This document shows positions 18,704 through 27,832 of a stretch of 64,000 bases of DNA, piece after piece. Every line of letters starts with the position of its first letter. Within the stretch, counting starts at the first letter, position 1. The notes beneath the pieces are model-generated. The model was not told the origin of the DNA and made no database searches. It saw only the letters and a program-made list of their open reading frames with translations. The position numbers and the translations under genes are program-made. The stretch comes from Endozoicomonas euniceicola (lineage in GTDB: Bacteria; Pseudomonadota; Gammaproteobacteria; Pseudomonadales; Endozoicomonadaceae): NCBI RefSeq assembly GCF_025562755.1, contig NZ_CP103300.1, positions 2,677,001-2,741,000 of the forward strand. Direction: 5' to 3'.

Positions 18704-19957
18704 TCAGTACGACAACCATTCCGGCTTTTTACCGGAAACCCCCATCGCGTACTTCATCACCTGCGTAACCGCCAGCCTGTTTTTCCCGGCAATGGCTAAC
18801 ATCGCATTGCGGGCCAGCTTCAAAGGCAGACTGTCATTGCTGAACGTGTGATAGAAAGCATCCATGGTCGACATCATTAACTGATTGTCTTTACGTCTGG
18901 CCTTTTCATACCCCGCCAGAACATCGGCAGAGCCCAGGTGACGCTGTTGTTTTTTCGCATCCAACAGGTGTTGAGCCAGCCAGGCAACGTCCTGAAAACC
19001 AAGGTTCACACCCTGGCCTGCCAGAGGATTTATGGTATGGGCAGCATCGCCCACCAGAACCACACCCTGTGTGTAGTAATTCATTGCATGCCTTCTGGCT
19101 AAAGGAAAATAGCTGCATTCATGCAGCGCTTTTATTTCTGGCAGCTCACTGGGAAAAGTGGTCACTATTTCATTAATAAGCACGTCAATGCGATGCTGGT
19201 TCGCCAGCGACATTAAACGCCGAACCTGCTCCGGCTGGTGGTACCAGACGACAGAGGCATAGCTTCTGCCATTGATATCAGGCAGAGGCAAAAAAGCCTC
19301 GGGACCAGTGGGAGTGAAGGCCTGCCAGGTAATATCCTGCTGCCCACCAGCAATTTCAACCGTGGCGACAAAGCACCGCTGCGCATATTCAGATGTTTCA
19401 AGACGAATACCTGCCTGCTCACGGACCCGGGACTGAGCGCCATCGGCCCCGACCAACAGCTCACCAGTAAAGGCTCGTCCATCCTGCAAAACCAGTTCGG
19501 GCTGCTGTCCGGAGAGATTCATGTGCTCAATCGTCACCGGACAAAACAGGTCTACACTGCGATTGTCTTTTAAGGCTTCCAGCAAACCCAGCTGAGTAAC
19601 CCGGTTTTCAACAATAAAGCCCAGCTGCTTAAAGTGAGCGTCGGCTGCGTCAAAGAGGGTTTGATTAAAGTGCTGGCTAAAAGAATGCTCAAGTTTTTCC
19701 CAGACCGCCATTTTTCGATAGGGACACATGCGCATGGATTGCATACGCGACCAGGCTCCAACCTTTTTCAGCAAAGCTTCTGAAGCCTGACTCAGTGCCG
19801 ACACACGAATATCAGGTAAAGCCTCTGCCAAAAACGGTTCAGGCATTTTCTGGTCGAAAATCGCTACTGTAATACCATGTAAACCCAATGCCGCTGCCAA
19901 TGCCGCACCGACCATTCCTCCACCAACTACCAGTACATCGTAGTGCTTTTTATTCAT
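18704..19957 (-). CDS. ubiF: 2-octaprenyl-3-methyl-6-methoxy-1,4-benzoquinol hydroxylase (UbiF type)
   Basis: FAD-dependent monooxygenase of the UbiH/UbiF/VisC family, acting in aerobic ubiquinone synthesis. Visible are the Rossmann motif GGGMVGAAL (residues 12-20), the ADGAQSRVRE segment (family DG motif) and the second FAD motif GDAAHTINPLAGQGVNLG. The N-terminal PDIRVSALSQAS and the stretch FTPTGPEAFLPLPD follow UbiF most closely. 417 residues against ~391 for E. coli UbiF. It stands apart from ubiD; assignment within UbiH/UbiF/VisC is by pattern only. Confidence 0.85.
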   Translation of the reverse strand: MNKKHYDVLVVGGGMVGAALAAALGLHGITVAIFDQKMPEPFLAEALPDIRVSALSQASEALLKKVGAWSRMQSMRMCPYRKMAVWEKLEHSFSQHFNQTLFDAADAHFKQLGFIVENRVTQLGLLEALKDNRSVDLFCPVTIEHMNLSGQQPELVLQDGRAFTGELLVGADGAQSRVREQAGIRLETSEYAQRCFVATVEIAGGQQDITWQAFTPTGPEAFLPLPDINGRSYASVVWYHQPEQVRRLMSLANQHRIDVLINEIVTTFPSELPEIKALHECSYFPLARRHAMNYYTQGVVLVGDAAHTINPLAGQGVNLGFQDVAWLAQHLLDAKKQQRHLGSADVLAGYEKARRKDNQLMMSTMDAFYHTFSNDSLPLKLARNAMLAIAGKNRLAVTQVMKYAMGVSGKKPEWLSY

Positions 19958-20115
19958 GGTTGCTCTTTATCGTTGCCTTAACAGTCGCCATTCTGGTCAG
20001 TTTTTTTGTGATCATCAAAGCATAGCCTGTTTAATCGCTCAAGAACTTGCAACTCCCTCAGTCACTGCTAAACCAATACGGTCAATAAATATAATGTCTG
20101 AACGAGGAATAAAAA

Positions 20116-21765
20116 ATGAAATACCGGACTTTTCCGATGGTCTCTCTTTTTGCAGCTTTTCCTGCTTTGGCTTTTGACTTGGGTTTTAGCTCAAAAGTAA
20201 GTGGATCAGCAGGGAGCTTTGGTTTAATGATGACATCAATAAGGCTCGAAGCTCCCCCTCTTGAAGCAGGTTTCATCAGAAAAGATGCTATTTTAACTGG
20301 CCACATAGCAGACATCACAAGCACCCGGATAGTGTCAAAACCGCAGCAAACTCAGCAGGTAACACTACCTTTTTGCGATATCTCTGCCCAGGTTTCTCGT
20401 GATACAAGCGGTCAGCAGTCTTTGTCATTCAAACTCTCTGAAAAATCCGGCAAGGCATTGCTTGAATCAAGCCAGCAAAATGCTTTCGGCTATCAAAGTC
20501 TACTGCTTAAAATAGCCGAGCCCGTTGCTAATAATAAACTTAAGATTTTGTTTGATGAGACCAGCTCCAGCTTTGTTCTCTCTTCAACGACACACAGAAT
20601 CAAAGTGCCTTCGCGTGTAGACAGAGAGGGCTATCCTGAAAGGGTTTTGACTGGTTTCTCCATGCTTCACCACACGTCATTAGAGGATATGACCAGAGCC
20701 TGGTTCTGCTATGGCAAGAATGCAGGTTACTTTTTCCACTCCACTTTCCACTCCACTATAGCCTGTGATGATGGTTCACACTTATCATGGAATAAAGAGG
20801 AAAACTTATATAGTTATCACGCAGTAGCAGCTGCACCTTCTCCAACTCCACCTGATTTCTCATTTGGCTTGCAACAGTTTGGTTATGATGAAGGCTGGCC
20901 CTTGTCTTACGAGTACCTGCTTCTGGCATTCAAAGGAAAGCCCATCAGAATTTCTGCTATAGGAGATGTCAGCTCTGAGAGAAAACCTGACGACGGCAAT
21001 GCCTCTTCAAGAAACGAGGCTTCAGGCAGCGGGTATTCTTCTTCCGCGACTTCCTTAAATACCGCACGAAGCTCGTCTTTACAGACTGGAAGGCATAAAA
21101 GTTATCAATCTGGTTCTGCGGGAGCAGGGGCGGGGGGGAATGAACCTCCCCGCAGACCTGTCAAGTATGAAAAAAAAGAACCAGAAGACGGTGTTGTTTC
21201 CGACAAAACCAGCAAAGAACGCAGAGAGAAAAGAACTGAGGACTCTGGACTTACGACATTCTTTCCATCCAACCCAAACTTAAAATATCCATTACCTGCA
21301 GGAGCTGTAGACAAAAAACAAAAGCAACCAGTTACTCGTAAACAGAAATTAGATGTTTATTATGAAATGTTAAATACGCATCTCAATAATGCTCAGGAAA
21401 GTATTCTGGCTTCTACACGAATTCTTACTCCTTCAAATTCACCGCTATATGATAATCTTCTGGCTGCTTATTGTTTGATAAAATCAGCAACAAAAAAACT
21501 TTTCCCTAATTCACAAGATAGCAGCGAAATATCACTGCCTGACACTGCAACTGACTATGACTATGGAGACGGCGGACAAGAAGAAGACTTTGTTACAACC
21601 GATGAAGATACTGCTTTAATCAGTAGCAAAATAACAAAGAAGCAAAAGAGAAAACGTGATAAAAAACCTAATAAAAACCCAAAAAATGACCGTTCAAATA
21701 AAAGTGGTAAAAAACATCACAGAAAAAACAAAGATCGCATTAAACCTGAAGAATACTGGCATTAG
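20116..21765 (+). CDS. hypothetical secreted protein with very basic C-terminal tail
   Basis: 549 residues, no recognised family. GAGGAA at 20103-20108 is a good ribosome binding site for ATG 20116. A signal peptide (MKYRTFPMVSLFAAFPALA) predicts export. Residues ~20-290 look like a beta-rich globular domain. Residues ~295-370 are Ser/Gly-rich and low complexity, followed by a helical segment (~400-460). An acidic patch precedes an extremely Lys/Arg-rich tail (KKQKRKRDKKPNKNPK) resembling nuclear localisation signals of eukaryotic proteins. AT-rich composition. A host-directed secreted protein is possible but unproven. Confidence 0.65.
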   Translation: MKYRTFPMVSLFAAFPALAFDLGFSSKVSGSAGSFGLMMTSIRLEAPPLEAGFIRKDAILTGHIADITSTRIVSKPQQTQQVTLPFCDISAQVSRDTSGQQSLSFKLSEKSGKALLESSQQNAFGYQSLLLKIAEPVANNKLKILFDETSSSFVLSSTTHRIKVPSRVDREGYPERVLTGFSMLHHTSLEDMTRAWFCYGKNAGYFFHSTFHSTIACDDGSHLSWNKEENLYSYHAVAAAPSPTPPDFSFGLQQFGYDEGWPLSYEYLLLAFKGKPIRISAIGDVSSERKPDDGNASSRNEASGSGYSSSATSLNTARSSSLQTGRHKSYQSGSAGAGAGGNEPPRRPVKYEKKEPEDGVVSDKTSKERREKRTEDSGLTTFFPSNPNLKYPLPAGAVDKKQKQPVTRKQKLDVYYEMLNTHLNNAQESILASTRILTPSNSPLYDNLLAAYCLIKSATKKLFPNSQDSSEISLPDTATDYDYGDGGQEEDFVTTDEDTALISSKITKKQKRKRDKKPNKNPKNDRSNKSGKKHHRKNKDRIKPEEYWH

Positions 21766-21869
21766 AAGGAAATGAGAATTTCCCAAACCCAATCGCCATA
21801 AGAAAACATAGATCAGTTGGAAAGTCAGTCAGAAAAACCAAAACGCTTTTAAGCACTTTCTGATTATTT

Positions 21870-22124
21870 TTAGTCTGTTGCTGAAGGTTTGTCGTCTTTA
21901 CTCTTATTTCGCCGGGCCCTCCGCTCGGCAATTTTTCTTTTCTTTTTGCGCGCCTTGCGTGCAGCCAGTTTTTTTGAGCGAGCAACGTCAGAATGGTCAT
22001 GAGGTAAAGCAGGGCTGTACTTTTTATCATCCTGCTTTTTATTTTGCTGATTATCTCCAGAACCATCGTCGGGGTTATGGCCGTAATCAAGGTTTGTGGA
22101 TGTGGTGGAAGGATCTATTTTCAT
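21870..22124 (-). CDS. small hypothetical protein with poly-basic C-terminus (84 aa)
   Basis: ATG 22124 is preceded by AGGGA at 8 bp spacing. The N-terminal half is polar and disordered (DPSTTSTN, GDNQQNKKQDD); the C-terminal 35 residues are almost all Lys/Arg/Ala (RSKKLAARKARKKKRK, then AERRARRNKSK). It converges on the 549-aa gene, whose protein also ends in a basic tail. It could bind nucleic acid or act in a host nucleus; neither is shown. A longer frame into cdd lacks a better start. Confidence 0.5.
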   Translation of the reverse strand: MKIDPSTTSTNLDYGHNPDDGSGDNQQNKKQDDKKYSPALPHDHSDVARSKKLAARKARKKKRKIAERRARRNKSKDDKPSATD

Positions 22125-22179
22125 CGTTGGCGTCCCTGCCCGAAATATGTGACGTTGACTCACTGGCTTTCTGTTTAGT

Positions 22180-23121
22180 TTAGACCTTGAAATACTCAAG
22201 CCTAACACCATAGTCGGCCAGAAAAACTTCTGCCAGATAGCGTTGCGAGCTGGTTCCCTGCTGTTCAACCATAACGGCAGCGACAATATGATCTTCCGGC
22301 TGCGCCAGCAATGCCATCCGCCAGTTAACAACCGCCGCCTCCATGGCTGAAATGCCCGGATTAAAAGCCGCATTCTCTCCATAGCGCCCGGTAACTACCC
22401 GACCACTGGACAGTTGCAGAGCCACGCCCGCCCGGCTGTTTGAAACAGGTGCATGACTTCGCCGGGCCGCCTCCAGAGCAGCCTGAGCCAGTTCGCTGGT
22501 TTCTGCCAACGGCTTTTCTGAGAATGACTTTTCTGAAAACGACCTTTCTGAGAGTGATAGTGGGTAACAAGCATCGCTCATCAGGTACTCTTTGATACCC
22601 AGGTCACCTGGACCAAAAGCATCCGGCAGCAGGTCGCCAATCTTACGGGTAACCACCTCCCCTCTGGAGGTACGATCAATAATGATCTGCAGGTCATCAA
22701 CCCTGTTCAGCTCTTTCAAAAACTGGCGACAATGACCGCAGGGCGCTTCATTCACCATCAGGCGTTTCAACCAGGTTTCACCCTGGTGCCAGGCATTGGT
22801 GACAACACACTGCTCAGCATGAACAGTGATTTTCAGAGGATGCTGAGAAAACTCCAGGTTCGCACCAAAATACAGATTGCCACTGCCGCCTTCTGCTATG
22901 GTTCCTACCTGAAAACTGGAAACCGGAGTAACGCTCAGAGAAGCTGCGAGAGGCAACAGAGCTTTCATCAGCTCCTCGATTGTCATATTCAGGCACGACA
23001 ACAATGAGTCAACCTGCTTTTTATCCAGACGCCCCGACTGTGTGGATAGAGTTTTCAGAATCGATGCAGGTTGAGCAGGAAATTCGTTCAAAAGACTATT
23101 GAAGTCGTTTTTAATCTGCAT
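22180..23121 (-). CDS. cdd: cytidine deaminase
   Basis: Zinc enzyme converting (deoxy)cytidine to (deoxy)uridine in pyrimidine salvage. The zinc/catalytic motifs are VHAEQC (His and the catalytic Glu) and APCGHCRQF (two Cys). Like E. coli Cdd it has the duplicated, enlarged architecture; FGANLEF matches the E. coli FGANMEF stretch. I chose ATG 23121 (MQIKNDF), which aligns with the E. coli N-terminus; an ATG at 23172 would add 17 residues. Near 22,505-22,555 a short SEKSFSEKP-type serial repeat is encoded by imperfect DNA repeats. Confidence 0.93.
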   Translation of the reverse strand: MQIKNDFNSLLNEFPAQPASILKTLSTQSGRLDKKQVDSLLSCLNMTIEELMKALLPLAASLSVTPVSSFQVGTIAEGGSGNLYFGANLEFSQHPLKITVHAEQCVVTNAWHQGETWLKRLMVNEAPCGHCRQFLKELNRVDDLQIIIDRTSRGEVVTRKIGDLLPDAFGPGDLGIKEYLMSDACYPLSLSERSFSEKSFSEKPLAETSELAQAALEAARRSHAPVSNSRAGVALQLSSGRVVTGRYGENAAFNPGISAMEAAVVNWRMALLAQPEDHIVAAVMVEQQGTSSQRYLAEVFLADYGVRLEYFKV

Positions 23122-23399
23122 GACATAATAACCAGTAAGAAAGAGACGAAGCCTTACCATACTGAATTGCACCGCTCTGTCCAGTTTTCAGGTAAACTGC
23201 ACGCTCCGGTGGGGCTGTTGCAGTATGAAGCGGCGAAAAGCCTTCTGAATCCCCTTCGACAACAATGGCAGTCAGCAGGATATCAGGAACAGCAAGGCGA
23301 AACAGAAAATATCAGGATGCATCCGAAGCAAGAAAAGAGCGAAATAGTATAACCGGGTACGAAGTGGTATCTCGTCGGTGAGGAAGCAGGAGCATAACT

Positions 23400-24035
23400 A
23401 TGTTAGATATACACAGCCTTATTACTCTCGGAAATCTTGCATGCCATCATGTTTATAATGAACTTGCGTTCACGGCTATTAACCATCCTCCTGGTTTTCC
23501 TAGCTACAGGCCATCTCCCCATCCCGCAACTATGGCTACTCCGAACATGGGTGACGATATGTTTGGAGAGAAACGAAGTATACACGCAGAGTTAAGAGTA
23601 CGCAGAACTGAATTTCTTGGAAGAAATCCAAGTGTTGGGCAGCAAGCTGCGTGGTGTAAAAAATTAGGGTTTGGGACGTGTGATGACTTTGCATCTATAG
23701 CATATAATTATTTATCAAATATAAAGCAATCACCTGATTTACATATAGGAATAGTCCGAACTGAGGTCAATTACGACCATACTTTTTTACTATTAGATAG
23801 TAAGCCTATCCTGCCGGAGTTTATTTTGGGTGGTGAAAGATTTAAAAAAGCACTTCAAGGTTCTGTTGTATGTGACCCCTGGGCTAACTGTACTTTTCCT
23901 GCTTCGGACACCAGCTGTATTATCAAGTACTTTAGCTTAATACCACGATTTAATGGTATTTCCTTTTCATCAGGTCTTGTGCTTACAAGAAAGCATCCAG
24001 AATGGACAGAAGCCGAAAAGAACAATCTCTTTTAG
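23400..24035 (+). CDS. hypothetical protein with Cys-His-Asp (papain/transglutaminase-like) motif
   Basis: 211 residues, AT-rich, with a good AGGAG ribosome binding site 7 bp before ATG 23400. I do not recognise a named family. C94 (GFGTCDDFASIAYNYL), H127 (NYDHTFLLL) and D159 (VVCDPWAN) appear in the order and spacing of a transglutaminase/papain-type catalytic triad. The short size and lack of signal peptide resemble type III-type effectors of this fold. Its neighbours are unrelated housekeeping genes (cdd, murI), which suggests insertion. Catalysis is inferred from the motif only. Confidence 0.6.
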   Translation: MLDIHSLITLGNLACHHVYNELAFTAINHPPGFPSYRPSPHPATMATPNMGDDMFGEKRSIHAELRVRRTEFLGRNPSVGQQAAWCKKLGFGTCDDFASIAYNYLSNIKQSPDLHIGIVRTEVNYDHTFLLLDSKPILPEFILGGERFKKALQGSVVCDPWANCTFPASDTSCIIKYFSLIPRFNGISFSSGLVLTRKHPEWTEAEKNNLF

Positions 24036-24080
24036 AGTGAAGCTGAATCAGTGACTCCTTGATTAGACTCCTCACTGCTT

Positions 24081-25025
24081 ATGAAATCCCCGGGAAACAG
24101 CGAAGAGCTCTTATTTGCAAACCGGTTGACAGCGTCTACCCTGTTTGATTTTGTGGAACAACAACACCCTTTATCTATGCAACAACCCGCTCAACCACTC
24201 GTTCAACAAGTCGCTCAACAAGAGCAACAAGAGAAACCCATTGTTATCTTCGACTCCGGCGTTGGGGGGCTGAGTATTTATCAGGAAGTCAAACGCAGAC
24301 TGCCGGGGGTTGAGGTCGTTTACTGTGCGGACAACGAGGCATTTCCTTATGGTCCAAAGCCAGAAGCGGAAGTCATTGACAGAACCCTGTATTGCCTGAG
24401 CCAACTGGCAAAGCAATATCAGCCAGCCCTTGCCATTATCGCCTGCAATACAGCCAGTACCATCTCTCTGCCCCACGCACGACAGGCGCTGCAAATTCCG
24501 GTGGTGGGTGTTGTTCCAGCCATCAAACCAGCAGGCGAGTGGTCAAAGAAACGCACTATTGGGCTGCTGGCGACTCCGGGAACCATTGCCAGAGAATATA
24601 CCCATCAGTTAATTCGCGACTTTGCCAGAGACTGCGATGTCATTTCCGTGGGTTCCAGTGATCTGGTTGCCATGGCAGAACGTCATCTCCGAGAACAACC
24701 TGTCAGCCATGAGGAGTACCAGGCCGTCGTTGAACCATTCTTTGCCAATGGCAAACAGCCCGACTGCATCGTTTTAGGCTGCACCCATTTCCCGCTGCTG
24801 GAGCAACAGCTTCAGGCCGCCTGCCCGGTTCCTATTCACTGGATTAATTCCGGTGAAGCCATTGCTAGGCGGGTTGAATTTCTACTGGAAACCATCCCTG
24901 ATTCCAGCACAACCACCTCTGACCGGTTTATCTATACCGGCAGCCCTGACGGGATTCATGGCCTGATGCCTGCCCTGGAATCAATGGGATTTGAAGAAGT
25001 GCATGAGCTGGAGCAGGAACGTTAA
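24081..25025 (+). CDS. murI: glutamate racemase
   Basis: Interconverts L- and D-glutamate for peptidoglycan. Both catalytic cysteines are present (AIIACNTASTIS and VLGCTHFPLL), with the N-terminal IVIFDSGVGGLSIYQEV motif starting near residue 53. The first ~50 residues are an unusual extension ending in a Gln-rich run (QQPAQPLVQQVAQQEQQE); no ribosome binding site is visible at ATG 24081, so translation may start further in. It converges on the TRAP binding protein with an 18-bp gap. Confidence 0.93.
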   Translation: MKSPGNSEELLFANRLTASTLFDFVEQQHPLSMQQPAQPLVQQVAQQEQQEKPIVIFDSGVGGLSIYQEVKRRLPGVEVVYCADNEAFPYGPKPEAEVIDRTLYCLSQLAKQYQPALAIIACNTASTISLPHARQALQIPVVGVVPAIKPAGEWSKKRTIGLLATPGTIAREYTHQLIRDFARDCDVISVGSSDLVAMAERHLREQPVSHEEYQAVVEPFFANGKQPDCIVLGCTHFPLLEQQLQAACPVPIHWINSGEAIARRVEFLLETIPDSSTTTSDRFIYTGSPDGIHGLMPALESMGFEEVHELEQER

Positions 25026-25043
25026 CCCCTGCTCACTTAGCTT

Positions 25044-26150
25044 CTATAAAGAACGTGCGTCGTAATAGGCTTCTTCAGAAATCTTGTGGTACTGCGTGGA
25101 CTGTTCACGGAAAGCCTTAAAAGACTCGTAAACACGTTTGGCAACATCACTGCTGGCAGCCACTTCAGCAGTGACTTCATCAGCCGTTTCCTTCAGCTTT
25201 TTTAATACGTCATCCGGCAAACGGCGCAGCTTCACACCATGCTCAGATACCAGCTGGTTGAGTGCGGCATTATTTCTGGCTGTGTACTCATCGAGCATGT
25301 CCTGATGAGCCGCTTTTGCAGCAGCCTTTACGATAGCCTGAAGATCGGCTGGTAATGCATTCCAGGCATCCAGATTGATGGTAAATTCCATCATGGAACC
25401 TGGCTCATGCCAACCGGGATAGTAGTAATAGGAAGCCACCTTATAGAAGCCAAACGCCATATCGTTATAAGGCCCAACCCATTCCGTTGCATCAATGGCA
25501 CCGGTTTGCAGTGCGGTAAACAGTTCACCGCCGGGCAGTGTTACCGGAACGCCTCCCAAACGCTTCAGCACTTCTCCGCCCATGCCGGGAATGCGCATTT
25601 TCAGCCCCTTAATATCATCAAGAGAGTTAATTTCCCTGTTAAACCAGCCCGCCATTTGCACACCGGTATTACCTCCTGCCAGCGGCTTAATATTAAAAGG
25701 CTTGTAGACTTCATCCCATAGCGCCTGTCCACCGCCATAGTGAATCCAGCTGCTGATTTCCTGAGCGTTTAAACCAAAGGGGACGGCGGTAAAAAACTGT
25801 GTCGCAGGGTCTTTGCCCTTCCAGTAGTAAGCACCGGAATGCCCCATGTCAGCGGTACCGTTCGACACCGCATCAAACACTTCCAGTGCCGGAACCAGTT
25901 CACCAGCGCCGTATACCTTAACCTGAAGGCGACCCGCACTCATTTCGTCAACCATGTCAGCAAAGCGTTCTGGTCCCATACCCAGTCCGGGGAAATTTTT
26001 GGGCCAGGACGTGACCAGTTTCCATTCAAAGGATTGTTGTTCAGGCTCCGCCGCAACGGAGGTTTCAGTTTGCTCAGACGATCCACAACCGGCAAGAAAT
26101 GTTGCAGACAATGCCAGCCCGACGGAGGCAAGCAGGTTACGACGTTTCAT
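25044..26150 (-). CDS. TRAP transporter substrate-binding lipoprotein (DctP family)
   Basis: Periplasmic binding component of a tripartite ATP-independent transporter (PF03480). The lipobox LAGC (residues 19-22) predicts a lipid anchor. The body shows family features: VDEMSAGRLQVKVYGAGELVPALEVFDAVSNGTADMGH, the conserved GGNTGVQMAGWF and KMRIPG segments with the carboxylate-binding Arg, and a Trp-rich TEWVGPYND. It resembles the TakP/alpha-keto-acid or lactate-binding branch. No DctQ or DctM membrane genes are next to it, so it must work with a permease encoded elsewhere. Confidence 0.88.
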   Translation of the reverse strand: MKRRNLLASVGLALSATFLAGCGSSEQTETSVAAEPEQQSFEWKLVTSWPKNFPGLGMGPERFADMVDEMSAGRLQVKVYGAGELVPALEVFDAVSNGTADMGHSGAYYWKGKDPATQFFTAVPFGLNAQEISSWIHYGGGQALWDEVYKPFNIKPLAGGNTGVQMAGWFNREINSLDDIKGLKMRIPGMGGEVLKRLGGVPVTLPGGELFTALQTGAIDATEWVGPYNDMAFGFYKVASYYYYPGWHEPGSMMEFTINLDAWNALPADLQAIVKAAAKAAHQDMLDEYTARNNAALNQLVSEHGVKLRRLPDDVLKKLKETADEVTAEVAASSDVAKRVYESFKAFREQSTQYHKISEEAYYDARSL

Positions 26151-26397
26151 GACTTTACCTTTCTGTCATTGTTGTTTTTATACAGATGTTTTTATAGAAG
26201 ACAGGTGCATGTTATCAGGTGTGGCTTTTCTGGCAACTGGATAGTTTGAGCTGCCAATGAATTATTAATTTTTATTTAAATAGCCAATCGTATTATTTAC
26301 ATACCTAACCTTAATTGTTAGTAATAAGTAACCAATAAAGTGATGGCAATAAGGATTTTTGCCTCATATTAATAACTAAACGACATGGATTCATGGA

Positions 26398-27699
26398 ATG
26401 ATAAAGCTCCAACAATTGGCTATAGCTCTGGCAGTCACTATTTTTACCTCCCCATTCGCCTACTCAATGACCCTCAGTGACGCACTTAAACAAGCCAAAA
26501 CAACAAACCCGGTTATTCTGGCTGCTCAACACCGGCAAACAGCCCAGGAAAAAAGAGTGAGTCAGGAGCAGGCCGCTTATCTGCCCTCTATTGATATAAC
26601 CTCGCGCTGGGGCAGGGAAAAAAGTCGCAATAGCACCGTTGCGGCGAGACATCCGTTGAAGGATAAAGATGCTTTCGACACGCTGACACGCAGTGAAAAT
26701 AAAATTGTTTTAAAGCAACTGATATTTGATGGGTTTGAAACAGCTAATCAGGTTGCGTCTTCAAAAGCCAGCAGCGTGGCAGAAACTCAAAGTCTGCTCA
26801 ACGTTCAGGAAGCAGTGTTCATCAATGTCGTAGAGGTTTATCTTGATGTGCTCAGATACCAGAACCTTCTGGAGTACGGACAAGATTACGTAAAGGTTCA
26901 GAAATCAATTTTTGATAAGGTAGAAGACCGTGCCAACAGTGGGTACGCCGATAAGGCTGATCGATTACAGGCCAGCAGCCGACTGAGACTGGCTCGCTCG
27001 GAATTGAGACAGATTGAAAGCGACCTTGCAAGATCAGAAGCCTCGTTTGAGCGTCTCGTTGGCGTAAAACCGATGGAACTGAGCCTGCCTGATACCAATA
27101 TCAGCCTTCCGGCAGACCTGGATAATGCTATCCGCCAGGCCATGTCAAAACACCCGGCACTAAAAATGGCCACAGCAAGAAAAGAAGCTGCAGAAAAAAG
27201 TTATGATGCCAGTAAGGCCGCTTACCTGCCAGAGTTTGGCCTTGAATTAGCCGCCAGTCAAAACAGGGATATGGATGGTTCCATAGGGCCAAACGACGAT
27301 TACAGTGCATTATTGACTATGAACTTTAATCTTTTCCGCGGCGGTTATGACAAAGCGCGAAAGATGGAGCGTGCTGAACAGATGAACGAAAGCCTTCAGG
27401 TGTATCAGGAATCTCTTCGGAAAGTTCAGGAAGGTGTTGCGAAAACATGGTTTGCACTCAAGTCTGCGGAAGATCGAGTAGAACAGATTAATGGCTATGC
27501 CGATGAGCGCGACCAGGTGAAACAGTCATTTTTCGAGCAATACGAAACGGGTCGTCGCTCTCTTTTAAATCTTCTGGACAGTGAGCAGGAAAGCTTCAAC
27601 GCAAGAAAGCTTCAGGTTAACGAGCAATTTACAGCCTATCTTGAAAAATACCGGTTATTAAGCGCTATCGGAATCCTGGCTACCCAGATCCAACCTTGA
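26398..27699 (+). CDS. TolC-family outer-membrane channel of the type I secretion locus
   Basis: 433 residues with signal peptide (MIKLQQLAIALAVTIFTSPFAYS) and two outer-membrane efflux protein repeats rich in long helices (NPVILAAQHRQTAQEKR; HPALKMATARKEAAEKSYDA). It belongs to the AggA/LapE-like branch that pairs with giant adhesin exporters. It is immediately followed by a terminator and the adhesin gene, and the HlyD/HlyB genes lie beyond it, so it is the outer-membrane part of the same machine. An AT-rich 247-bp upstream region probably contains its promoter. Confidence 0.9.
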   Translation: MIKLQQLAIALAVTIFTSPFAYSMTLSDALKQAKTTNPVILAAQHRQTAQEKRVSQEQAAYLPSIDITSRWGREKSRNSTVAARHPLKDKDAFDTLTRSENKIVLKQLIFDGFETANQVASSKASSVAETQSLLNVQEAVFINVVEVYLDVLRYQNLLEYGQDYVKVQKSIFDKVEDRANSGYADKADRLQASSRLRLARSELRQIESDLARSEASFERLVGVKPMELSLPDTNISLPADLDNAIRQAMSKHPALKMATARKEAAEKSYDASKAAYLPEFGLELAASQNRDMDGSIGPNDDYSALLTMNFNLFRGGYDKARKMERAEQMNESLQVYQESLRKVQEGVAKTWFALKSAEDRVEQINGYADERDQVKQSFFEQYETGRRSLLNLLDSEQESFNARKLQVNEQFTAYLEKYRLLSAIGILATQIQP

Positions 27700-27721
27700 A
27701 AGCTGCACTATGTGACTATAC

Positions 27722-27752
27722 AGGAGGCTGATCTTATACCAGCCTCCTTTTT
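27722..27752 (+). terminator. intrinsic terminator after the TolC-family gene
   Basis: AGGAGGCTG (27722-27730) pairs with CAGCCTCCT (27740-27748) over a 9-nt loop and runs into TTTTT. It separates tolC transcription from the adhesin gene 80 bp on. Confidence 0.85.
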
Positions 27753-27832
27753 ATTATTCGTACAGGGCTTCTTAAAGATGAAATACACCTCACTTTAAGT
27801 AAGTGCTGCCTATTTAATTCAGGGATGAAAAT

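Noticed and set aside
21740..22090. 116-codon minus-strand frame
   Set aside because: Different frame over the 84-residue gene, with no ribosome binding site; the basic-tail frame is preferred.
23071..23352. 93-codon plus-strand frame upstream of 23400
   Set aside because: Its first half is antisense to cdd. The second half (LLQYEAAKSLLNPLRQQW) looks protein-like, but no start or family could be supported; a gene fragment remains possible.
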